Shown: positions 1 to 5,108, numbered from the stretch's first letter. The stretch is 7,874 bases of DNA from an uncultured Aquincola sp. (GCA_937883885.1 CAKZXL010000733.1:1-7874); one strand, 5' to 3'. Numbers and translations: made by a program. The notes: a model not told the origin generated them from the letters alone.

Positions 1-2
1 AC

Positions 3-605
3 TCTCTTGGTGCGCTGAAGACGCGGCGAGACGAGCTCGCGCGACTGCGTTCGCGCAGCTCCCCGCTTGAAGAGGGCGAACTGGTCCAGCGGCAGGCAGC
101 GGCCGCGGTCCGGTCCTTCACCGCTTGGTTCCAGCGCCAACGGCAAGACGGTGGCATCGCGATGCCTGCTGAGGGCGTACTGGACGTTCAGCCTTCCCTG
201 AGCAAGAGCTTCTGCATCGGGCTGCACGACCTCCGCTACTTCATCGGCATTCCCAAGGAGTGCGCGGCTTGGTTCTTCGACCTTCCTTGGCAGTACGCCG
301 AAGTCAGTGCCGAGTCATCCTGGCTTTCGCTTCGCTGCCATCGTTCCCGCGCCGCAGCGACGCCATTGCCTGCCTTCTCGCTGAATTTCGACGTTCAGCC
401 CCCGGGCTACATGGCGGGCCTGATTCACTACCACTACCTCGACGTTCGAGCGATCGACAAGATGCCGTCCGAGGGTGGTGCCTTCAGTATCAGTCGCGAG
501 GTTTACATGACCCTGGATATCCGCGTCGCCCAGACATCCGGGTCGCTACGTGCGGCCTTCGACCAACACGCGTCCGCAGACATGCGTGTCCGCATCAATC
601 GTTGA
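3..605 (+). CDS. Hypothetical protein, 5' end outside window
   Basis: The reading frame is open from the first complete codon to TGA at 603-605, so at least 200 residues are encoded and the true start probably lies upstream; an internal ATG at 162 exists but has no good ribosome binding site. I do not recognise the protein. The N-terminal part is charged and probably helical (rich in Arg, Glu and Gln). The rest is richer in aromatic and beta-type residues (for example the GYMAGLIHYHYLDVR and YMTLDIRVAQ stretches). No signal peptide or membrane segment is visible in the part seen. The stop lies one base before the ATG of the next gene at 607, which suggests an operon with the excisionase-like and PilV-like genes. 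A role in pilus or transfer functions would be guilt by association only. Confidence 0.6.
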   Translation, partial: SLGALKTRRDELARLRSRSSPLEEGELVQRQAAAAVRSFTAWFQRQRQDGGIAMPAEGVLDVQPSLSKSFCIGLHDLRYFIGIPKECAAWFFDLPWQYAEVSAESSWLSLRCHRSRAAATPLPAFSLNFDVQPPGYMAGLIHYHYLDVRAIDKMPSEGGAFSISREVYMTLDIRVAQTSGSLRAAFDQHASADMRVRINR

Positions 606-606
606 C

Positions 607-876
607 ATGCCCGGCACTCGAATGAACCAAGACCACGTTGAGAACACCGCTGCAGCTGGCGAAGCATCGCCGGGGACTCCTCGCTGCCCATTGATCTCGC
701 GGACCAGCTGCGTGGCGAGGAACTATGACCCAAACGACGATACGCACACGAACACGGTGCGGCGCTGGGTGAAGCGCAAGCTGAATCAGCCTGCGCCTCA
801 GAAGCGGGGGCGCGAGTTCCTCGTCGACCCCTCTGCGGGCTACTGCCCATTTGCACAGAACCAAGGAGCCGCGTGA
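607..876 (+). CDS. Lambda Xis-like excisionase / small winged-helix DNA-binding protein
   Basis: The C-terminal half contains NTVRRWVKRK followed by PAPQKRGREFLV, closely resembling the core of lambda-type excisionases, in which TVRRWVRE is followed by a P-P-K-GRE-L pattern. Such proteins are small winged-helix DNA-bending factors that steer a tyrosine integrase towards excision and sometimes act as regulators. The start is uncertain. ATG607 lies one base after the upstream stop, giving 89 residues. A TTG at 691 would give a 61-residue protein beginning LISRTSCVARNYDP, which aligns better with the family N-terminus and normal length. Neither has a strong Shine-Dalgarno sequence. The TGA at 874-876 overlaps the ATG of the pilin gene by one base, implying translational coupling. 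No integrase or recombinase gene is in the window. An alternative is a MerR/AlpA-like regulator. Confidence 0.6.
   Translation: MPGTRMNQDHVENTAAAGEASPGTPRCPLISRTSCVARNYDPNDDTHTNTVRRWVKRKLNQPAPQKRGREFLVDPSAGYCPFAQNQGAA
863..868 (+). promoter_or_regulatory. Ribosome binding site of the PilV-like gene
   Basis: AAGGAG lies 7 bases upstream of ATG876 but only 4 from the in-frame GTG at 873. This favours ATG876 as the real start. Confidence 0.7.
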
Positions 877-2291
877 TGGCCGCGCAAACGAACAACCGGG
901 TCGCCGGCGCCGGGCGCCAGCGCGGCTTCACACTCATCGAGCTCATGGTGGTTCTGGCCATCGTGGCCCTCATCGCCGTCTACCAGGCGAACAAGGCGAA
1001 GGTCGACGCGGAGAACCTACAGACCACAGCCGCGGCCGACAACATCAAGACGCTGGGTCTTGGTCTGGCGAGCTACATCTCGAACAACACGGCCGCGCTT
1101 TCCGGCGCAGCGACTACGCCGGTCGCGGTTGCGACACTTCAGGGCGCCGCGGCGTGCGGCACTGCGCCGTGCATGACTACAAGCTTTGGCTCGCCAGGGT
1201 GGGCCGGGGGCTACACGATGCTGGTGCGTCGCCTTGGAGCCTCGGCGCCATACCAGTTCGAAGCACTCGCCTGCAGCAACAACGGCTGGGTCATCAACGG
1301 CGTCACGCGCGGCGACCTGGTCGGGGCTGCTGTGCAAAAAATCGGCGGCGCCGGCGCCATGACCTATGACGCAACCAACGGCGCGTACCCCAACGGCTCC
1401 GGTACGCCGCTCCCCATCGCTGCCTACCCAGCCGCGAACGCGACCGCGAAGCTCTGCTACTACGTGTCTCAGTCCTCGACCGCCATGGACCTGCTGTACC
1501 TGCGCACGGATGGCACGAACCAGATGAACGGCGCGCTCAACATGGGTGGCCAGGCCATCAATAACGCGACCAGCATCACGGCGTCTGGCCTGGTCAACGC
1601 AGGCTCTGTCACCGCGGCCGGCACCATCACGTCGGGGTCCGCTATCAACGCAACTGGCACCATCACCGGTGGCAACTTGACCACCGCCGGAACGGTGACC
1701 GGTGGCACGGTAACGTCCAACGGGAATATCAACATCGGTGCCGGCTACAACCTTCAAAGCGCCGGGCGGATGCACATCCAGGCTGGTGAGCGCCTGTACT
1801 TGCAGCCGTTTACCAATGGCTCCGGAGCAGGAACATTCGTCGGCGGTGGGGGTGCGGCCGGGAACCTGACGGTCTACGGTGACGCCTCCGTGAGTGGAAA
1901 CGTGATCGCAGGGAACAGCGTTCAGGCTACGAACGATGTAACCATCGCATCGCTCAGCAGCAGGCCCTCTGCGCCGGGTTCGACCTCTCTGAAGGCGCTC
2001 GCTCCGAAGTTAGTCGAGCTCTACAACTACACAATCACGGCCGACGGGCAGCAGGTTCCCGTGCCTGGGTGCTCTACCGGCGGAACGCCGCAAGTGTTCA
2101 TCCTGCCGCACGTCGCGACCGGCACTGCTGGTGGAGGGATGTGGGGCACCGAGATTCGAATGACCGGTCCCGCGGGTGGTGTTTGGACAACGGTTGCGCG
2201 TGACTCCCATGGCCTGCGGATCGGCGTCAACAGCGCAGACATCCCCGCGGGCAACTTCACGGCGATCGTGCGAACCTTCTGCACTTACTGA
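876..2291 (+). CDS. Type IV prepilin, PilV/shufflon-type minor pilin (tip adhesin)
   Basis: This encodes 471 residues from ATG876. The N-terminus is a prepilin leader: a short basic segment ending RQRG, then FTLIELMVVLAIVALIAVY with Phe+1 and Glu+5, the signature cleaved and N-methylated by prepilin peptidase. The hydrophobic helix (about residues 18-37) anchors the subunit in the inner membrane and packs the pilus core. A globular pilin region with paired cysteines follows. Then comes TDGTNQMNGALNMGGQAINN (about 211-230), typical of the constant region of shufflon-type PilV proteins, and Gly/Thr/Ala/Asn-rich imperfect repeats (about 238-290), which resemble phage tail-fibre shafts. The C-terminal 80 or so residues, with two more cysteines, would be the receptor-binding tip. 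In IncI plasmids PilV is the tip adhesin of the thin pilus and selects recipient cells in liquid mating. No Rci recombinase or clear sfx sites are visible, so switching is not shown. Start and stop overlap both neighbours. Confidence 0.85.
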   Translation: MAAQTNNRVAGAGRQRGFTLIELMVVLAIVALIAVYQANKAKVDAENLQTTAAADNIKTLGLGLASYISNNTAALSGAATTPVAVATLQGAAACGTAPCMTTSFGSPGWAGGYTMLVRRLGASAPYQFEALACSNNGWVINGVTRGDLVGAAVQKIGGAGAMTYDATNGAYPNGSGTPLPIAAYPAANATAKLCYYVSQSSTAMDLLYLRTDGTNQMNGALNMGGQAINNATSITASGLVNAGSVTAAGTITSGSAINATGTITGGNLTTAGTVTGGTVTSNGNINIGAGYNLQSAGRMHIQAGERLYLQPFTNGSGAGTFVGGGGAAGNLTVYGDASVSGNVIAGNSVQATNDVTIASLSSRPSAPGSTSLKALAPKLVELYNYTITADGQQVPVPGCSTGGTPQVFILPHVATGTAGGGMWGTEIRMTGPAGGVWTTVARDSHGLRIGVNSADIPAGNFTAIVRTFCTY

Positions 2292-2860
2292 TGGCCACGC
2301 ACGTGTCTGACCACCCTCTTGTGGTCGCCGCGGCCGACTTCGCAGCGGCCGCACACGCTTCGATCGGCCAACTTGAGCCCTACACCGGCAAGCCCTACAG
2401 CGAGCACACGCGCGCCGTCGCGCGAGTCGTCGCCACTTTCATAGACAGCCCCGAGGTAGTGGCTGCCGCGCACCTGCACGACACCATTGAAGACCCGAAA
2501 GTGCCGAAGTCGGAGCTCGCCGCTCGTTTCGGCCCCGCAGTTGCTGAGTTGGTCGACGAGGTGACCTCAAAGGCGACGCCGGATATGGGCAACCGGGCGG
2601 CTCGTGTGGCCTCGGAGGTCCGGCGAATCGCCGGCATCAGCTCGGACGCTAAGAGCATCAAGTGCGGGGACGTCACCGTGGCGATGTCCAACATCGTGGC
2701 GCGCGACCTGCGGTTTGCGCGGACCTATGTGCCCGAGAAGCGCGCGTTGCTAGCTTCCTTGGAGGGCGCTCACCCACGACTGCTCGCCATGGCGACTGAC
2801 GTCGTCCACCAGGCTGAATCCGACCTGCTCGCCCTTCCCCGCCGGAAGTTGCGCCCCTAA
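2291..2860 (+). CDS. Small HD-domain (p)ppGpp hydrolase, SpoT/MESH1-like
   Basis: This 189-residue protein consists only of a RelA/SpoT-type HD domain, the size of stand-alone small alarmone hydrolases. Visible family motifs are GKPYSEH (His39), AAAHLHDTIED (His63-Asp64 and Glu67-Asp68), ELVDEVTSKAT (as in the usual LVDGVTK), and KSIKCGD (Asp127) followed by Asn134, replacing the usual KLADR-x-x-N motif. All expected Mn2+ ligands and catalytic residues seem to be present. No synthetase, TGS or ACT domain follows. Known members remove the 3'-pyrophosphate from (p)ppGpp; MESH1 can also act on NADPH. The protein is probably cytosolic. Its ATG overlaps the PilV-like stop (TGATG), so it is probably co-translated with the pilin. 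That partnership is odd and suggests a host-modulating cargo gene rather than a pilus part. KCGD instead of KLAD could alter substrate choice. Confidence 0.8.
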   Translation: MATHVSDHPLVVAAADFAAAAHASIGQLEPYTGKPYSEHTRAVARVVATFIDSPEVVAAAHLHDTIEDPKVPKSELAARFGPAVAELVDEVTSKATPDMGNRAARVASEVRRIAGISSDAKSIKCGDVTVAMSNIVARDLRFARTYVPEKRALLASLEGAHPRLLAMATDVVHQAESDLLALPRRKLRP

Positions 2861-2938
2861 TCGCCCGGCTTATAGCTGGACTCTGGAGATTAGGGTGTGT
2901 TGCGCGACCGCCACGATTCAATAAATTCGCAGATGTTG

Positions 2939-2967
2939 TTGACAGTGCACCCGATAGTCCATACACT
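2939..2967 (+). promoter_or_regulatory. Predicted sigma70-type promoter
   Basis: A perfect -35 box TTGACA (2939-2944) is followed after 17 bases by TACACT (2962-2967), a 4/6 match to TATAAT. Transcription would start near 2974 and run through the ORF at 3031 to the terminator at 3295-3327. Prediction from consensus only. Confidence 0.6.
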
Positions 2968-3030
2968 TGCGGTATTCGCTGGCTAAACCAGCCGCCAAAA
3001 CTGATCCACGCAACCTAGAATCTGACCATC

Positions 3031-3255
3031 ATGAAACGCAACGCACACATCAGCAGGACAGCAGCGCCCCGGCGCGGCGGCCTCGCCGTGCGCCTGTCGT
3101 TTGCTGGCAGCTTTGGCCTGGCCACGTTGTGGTCATGCCTTGCTGCGTCCAAGTCGGATTGCCGCGGCCAAGAGACCACCGAGCACGGAATGGTCTATCC
3201 GCGCCCCAATCAGATTGGTCAGCCCCAGGGATTCGGGACTTTGGTCCAGGTGTAA
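3031..3255 (+). CDS. Hypothetical small protein, possibly exported or membrane-anchored
   Basis: This 74-codon ORF lies neatly between a good promoter (2939-2967) and a strong intrinsic terminator (3295-3327), which is the main argument that it is real. The N-terminus is basic (Lys2, Arg3, Arg9, Arg14, Arg15), followed by a moderately hydrophobic segment LAVRLSFAGSFGLATLWSC at about residues 18-36, so it could be a signal peptide or single membrane helix. Cys36 is in a weak lipobox-like setting (LWSC, with an unfavourable Trp). The C-terminal half is polar with several Pro, Gly and Gln. No convincing Shine-Dalgarno sequence precedes ATG3031. I do not recognise the protein. The transcript of about 350 bases could instead be a non-coding RNA. 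Confidence 0.4.
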   Translation: MKRNAHISRTAAPRRGGLAVRLSFAGSFGLATLWSCLAASKSDCRGQETTEHGMVYPRPNQIGQPQGFGTLVQV

Positions 3256-3294
3256 TCGGAGAACATCCAGAGACACCACCAAGCGTCTACATCG

Positions 3295-3327
3295 AACCCG
3301 GGGCACCGCAAGGACCCCGGGTTTTTT
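3295..3327 (+). terminator. Intrinsic (rho-independent) terminator
   Basis: The stem ACCCGGGG (3296-3303) pairs with CCCCGGGT (3315-3322), with A3295-T3323 able to extend it. The loop is 11 bases, and six T run from 3322 to 3327. It closes the short transcription unit that begins near 2974 and insulates the tRNA array from it. Confidence 0.9.
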
Positions 3328-3438
3328 GCTTTCTGCGCCGCCCTGGCGCACGCCGGCAACGGCGAACCAGGGCTTGGACACCGCGGCTCAGCTGCGTCGT
3401 CGACACCGCTCCTTAACAATTCGCCTTGTAGTTCAAGA

Positions 3439-3517
3439 TGCCGCGGCTGTAGCGGCTCCAGGTGAGGAATGCGTTTGGCACCCTCTCCCTGGGCTCAGCC
3501 GCTACCCGCGGCATCCA
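3439..3517 (+). ncRNA. Long structured hairpin ending in TCCA, tRNA-sized
   Basis: Eight bases at 3439-3446 pair perfectly with 3506-3513. After a two-base bulge, nine bases at 3449-3457 pair perfectly with 3497-3505. A further CCAGG/CCTGG helix (3458-3462 with 3488-3492) continues inside. The helix is followed directly by TCCA (3514-3517), as though it were an acceptor stem with discriminator T and a CCA tail, three bases before tRNA-Gly. There is no T-loop consensus or anticodon arm, so this is not a normal tRNA, and there is no U-tract, so it is not a normal terminator. It may be a leader RNA or a tRNA-like processed RNA. The structure is clear; the function is unknown. Confidence 0.45.
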
Positions 3518-3520
3518 TAT

Positions 3521-3595
3521 GCGGGCTTGGCCGAGTGGCTCAGGCTCCAGCCTCCCAAGCTGTGCACGCGGGTTCGATTCCCGCAGCCCGCTCCA
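3521..3595 (+). tRNA. tRNA-Gly(CCC)
   Basis: The acceptor GCGGGCT (3521-3527) pairs with AGCCCGC (3585-3591), with discriminator T and encoded CCA. The anticodon loop is CTCCCAA (3552-3558) with anticodon CCC at 3554-3556. The T-arm GCGGG/CCCGC has loop TTCGATT. The outermost anticodon-stem pair is mismatched. First tRNA of the array. Confidence 0.88.
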
Positions 3596-3767
3596 TTCAC
3601 CAGGGCATCTGGAAGATTTGACCAGGTGCTTGAGCATGCTTTGCGACCCCGTTTTCGGGTGTCCTGATGAATGGGTATCTACAGCACACAGCATACTCTG
3701 TATGAAATGGCCTAGCCAGGCTTTGCATCGAGTTTGCGGTTTGCAGTTCAGTTTTATTGAATGTCTC

Positions 3768-3843
3768 GGGCCCTAAAGATTGGTGCGTGGTCGCACCGGC
3801 TTGCACCCGGTGAGAGGGGGTTGAACTCCCCCAGGGTCCACCA
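3768..3843 (+). tRNA. tRNA-Ala(TGC), divergent
   Basis: The acceptor GGGCCCT pairs with AGGGTCC (3833-3839, one G-T wobble), with discriminator A and CCA. The anticodon loop CTTGCAC (3800-3806) gives anticodon TGC at 3802-3804. The T-stem is GGGGG/CCCCC, but the T-loop is TTGAACT, with G instead of the conserved C56. The D-stem is weak (GATT/GGTC, two wobbles). It is likely real because all helices form and CCA is encoded, but it is clearly divergent. Confidence 0.75.
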
Positions 3844-3949
3844 ACAAAGAGTTTCGCGATGAAGAAGCAGCTGCAGGAGCTGCGCGTCGCGGCGCCCAGG
3901 AGAAGGACCTCGTGCAGCAGTTGCGCGAGGCAGGCCTTCTGAAGTTCGA

Positions 3950-4036
3950 GGAGAGGTGGCAGAGCGGCCAAATGCGCTGTCTTGGAAAGGCAGAGTCGGT
4001 AACGGCACCAGGGTTCGAATCCCTGTCTCTCCGCCA
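3950..4036 (+). tRNA. tRNA-Ser(GGA)
   Basis: The acceptor GGAGAGG pairs with TCTCTCC-type bases, with discriminator G and CCA. The anticodon loop TTGGAAA gives GGA, and the T-arm is CAGGG/CCCTG with TTCGAAT. The long variable arm (GTCG-GTAA-CGGC) is normal for serine tRNA. Confidence 0.92.
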
Positions 4037-4059
4037 GTTTCGTTGTTGAGCAAGACCTA

Positions 4060-4148
4060 TGGGGTGTGGGCGAGTGGTCGAAGCCACCTGGTTCTGAGCC
4101 AGGCCGCAGCAATGCGCACGTCGGTTCGAATCCAGACCGCCCCTGCCA
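4060..4148 (+). tRNA. tRNA-Gln(CTG) with a long, class II variable arm
   Basis: The anticodon stem CCTGG/CCAGG holds loop TTCTGAG (4092-4098), anticodon CTG at 4094-4096. The acceptor begins TGGGGTG with an unpaired first position (T4060 opposite T4144) and G2-C71, G3-C70; the discriminator is G and CCA is encoded. Known GlnRS identity elements are a weak 1-72 pair, G2-C71, G3-C70, G73 and the CUG anticodon, and all are present. Yet the variable region is a 16-base arm, CGCA-GCAA-TGCG (4105-4116), as in Ser or Leu tRNAs. The D-arm (GGC/GCC, GAGTGGTCGAA loop) also looks serine-like. The T-stem forms five pairs only if A4134 is bulged. Gln charging is likely; Ser mischarging is an alternative. 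Confidence 0.82.
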
Positions 4149-4191
4149 GCTTGCTTGACCAGCCTTCCGCGGCGCGAGCCGCAACGTTCAT

Positions 4192-4279
4192 GGGTGTGTG
4201 GCAGAGCGGTTGATTGCGCGGGGCTGTAACCCCCGTGGCCCTAGGGCCCGCATTGGTTCGAATCCAGTCGCACCCACCA
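4192..4279 (+). tRNA. tRNA-Tyr(GTA)
   Basis: The acceptor GGGTGTG pairs with CGCACCC, with discriminator A and CCA. The anticodon stem is CGGGG/CCCCG with loop CTGTAAC (anticodon GTA at 4226-4228). It has a long variable arm, which is normal for bacterial Tyr, and a T-arm ATTGG/CCAGT with TTCGAAT. Confidence 0.92.
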
Positions 4280-4367
4280 GAGCAGTACATCGAGACCCCA
4301 ACGTCGGGCTACCAGGCCGGCGAAGGGGGTTGAGGCAGCGTGAGGCGTGCGCAGCTGCCCCAGGCCC

Positions 4368-4441
4368 GGAGAGGCGCGTTGGTAGCGCGCAGTACCCGGA
4401 CACCAGGGCGGCCAGCGGGGGTTCGATTCCCTCTCTCTTCG
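4368..4441 (+). pseudogene. Degenerate tRNA-like sequence
   Basis: A good T-arm (GGGGG, loop TTCGATT, CCCTC at 4417-4433) is followed by TCTCTTC, which pairs with GGAGAGG (4368-4374) using wobbles, then G. CTC follows instead of CCA. A D-arm-like CGCG-TTGGTAG-CGCG (4375-4389) is present. No five-pair anticodon stem with a seven-base loop can be formed in 4390-4416, so the anticodon cannot be assigned. It could be a decayed tRNA or one with an expanded loop. Confidence 0.5.
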
Positions 4442-4640
4442 CTCGATGTGCCCTACGTCACCTGACTCCGTGGTGGTGACCCGAAATACGGAGAAGCCTG
4501 GCCGAGGACTTGGATGCAGTCAGCACGATAGCTGGCGCTACCCGAGACACCCGCCGAAGCACGCGACGCGAAGCCCGCTAAGAGGCTGAGCGGTCGGACG
4601 CAACCCGATGACTGCCGTGAACAGCGCGGCCCCGATTCAT

Positions 4641-4716
4641 GCCCTCGTAACTCAGTGGCCAGAGTGCTCCCCTGTCTAGGGAGAAGCCAGGGGTTCGAAT
4701 CCCCTCGGGGGCGCCA
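4641..4716 (+). tRNA. tRNA-Asp(GTC)
   Basis: The acceptor GCCCTCG pairs with CGGGGGC, with discriminator G and CCA. The anticodon stem is CTCCC/GGGAG with loop CTGTCTA, anticodon GTC at 4674-4676. The T-loop is TTCGAAT. Confidence 0.92.
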
Positions 4717-4723
4717 TATCAAT

Positions 4724-4801
4724 AGCGGGCGGCCGGCCGGTCGTCGGATTGGGGTTCATATCCCCAAGGAAAGCCTGGCTCGACACCAGGGCCCGCAACC
4801 A
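4724..4801 (+). tRNA. Initiator-like tRNA-Met(CAT)
   Basis: The anticodon loop TTCATAT (4755-4761) gives CAT. Three consecutive G-C pairs abut the loop (G4752-4754 with C4762-4764), and position 1 is unpaired (A4724 opposite A4797) above a six-pair GCGGGC/GCCCGC stem that ends CCCGCAACCA. These are the hallmarks of bacterial initiator tRNA (1-72 mismatch, GGG/CCC clamp). The T-stem CCTGG/CCAGG is perfect, but its loop is CTCGACA rather than TTCAAAT. The D-stem is short (CCG/CGG). The spacing to the next tRNA is 7 bases. Confidence 0.8.
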
Positions 4802-4808
4802 CACCAAT

Positions 4809-4884
4809 GCCTCGGTAGCTCAGTTGGTAGAGCGGTTGGCCGAAAACCAGCGCGTCGGCGGTTCGATTCCGTCCCTTGGCACCA
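4809..4884 (+). tRNA. tRNA-Phe(GAA) with C33
   Basis: The anticodon stem GTTGG/CCAGC holds loop CCGAAAA (4840-4846), with anticodon GAA at 4842-4844. Position 33 is C rather than the near-universal U. The D-stem is GCTC/GAGC and the T-loop TTCGATT, with discriminator A and CCA encoded. The acceptor GCCTCGG/CCTTGGC has two mismatches (positions 4-69 and 5-68). It fits no other 7-base loop with normal numbering. Confidence 0.8.
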
Positions 4885-4891
4885 CATCAAC

Positions 4892-4966
4892 GGTCCGGTG
4901 GCTCAACGGTAGAGCGGCGGGCTCATAACCCGAAGGTCGCGGGCTCGACACCCGCCCGGGCTACCA
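4892..4966 (+). tRNA. tRNA-Met(CAT), second copy
   Basis: The acceptor GGTCCGG pairs with CCGGGCT, beginning with a weak G-T pair; discriminator A, CCA encoded. The anticodon loop is CTCATAA (4922-4928, CAT at 4924-4926), flanked by GGG/CCC as in initiators. The D-stem is GCTC/GAGC. The T-arm GCGGG/CCCGC has the unusual loop CTCGACA, the same as in the initiator-like tRNA upstream. Elongator, initiator or Ile(CAT) roles cannot be separated by eye. Confidence 0.85.
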
Positions 4967-4987
4967 CCGGCAAACAAAGGAGAGTGC

Positions 4988-5041
4988 ATGTCAAAGTTGC
5001 GAAAACGGAGGATGACGAATCCTCTTCTCATGGGCGTGTAG
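4988..5041 (+). CDS. Possible 17-residue peptide between tRNAs
   Basis: AAAGGAG about 5 bases upstream precedes ATG4988, followed by 17 codons and TAG. The peptide, MSKLRKRRMTNPLLMGV, is strongly basic. Its end runs ten bases into tRNA-Lys(TTT). It also spans a small hairpin, GAGGA/TCCTC. This may be chance; no homology is known to me. Confidence 0.2.
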   Translation: MSKLRKRRMTNPLLMGV

Positions 5042-5108
5042 CGCAGCTGGTTAGCGCAGCGGGCTTTTAACCCGTAGGTCCTCGGTTCGAATCCGAGTAC
5101 GCCCACCA
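5032..5108 (+). tRNA. tRNA-Lys(TTT)
   Basis: The acceptor GGGCGTG pairs with TACGCCC, with discriminator A and CCA. The anticodon loop CTTTTAA gives TTT at 5066-5068, in a GCGGG/CCCGT stem. T-loop TTCGAAT. A canonical class I tRNA, unlike the Lys(CTT) gene later in the array. Confidence 0.93.

Noticed and set aside
1620..1715. CACCGGTGG and GACCGGTGG repeats in the pilin gene as shufflon recombination sites
   Set aside because: They are short and explained by the Thr-Gly-Gly coding repeats; no inverted 19-bp sites with a conserved core were seen.
1017..1775. 252-codon minus-strand ORF within the pilin gene
   Set aside because: It is a shadow of the GC-rich pilin frame, which has clear prepilin and PilV-like features.
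3374..3438. Possible promoter for the tRNA array (TTGGAC and TTAACAAT elements)
   Set aside because: The boxes do not have acceptable spacing to each other; no convincing -10/-35 pair was found.
3645..3663. Hairpin GACCCCG-TTTT-CGGGTGTC as a terminator after tRNA-Gly
   Set aside because: It has a bulge and no following U-tract, so termination is not supported.
4060..4148. Reading this tRNA as Ser(TGA) by shifting the anticodon one base
   Set aside because: The five-pair stem fixes a seven-base loop with CTG at 34-36, and the acceptor matches Gln identity rules.
3597..4184. Long minus-strand ORFs opposite the tRNAs, with motifs like GFEPTC and GSEPGG
   Set aside because: They are antisense readings of conserved tRNA T-arms (GGTTCGAATCC reads as GFEP-type peptides), a well-known source of false proteins.
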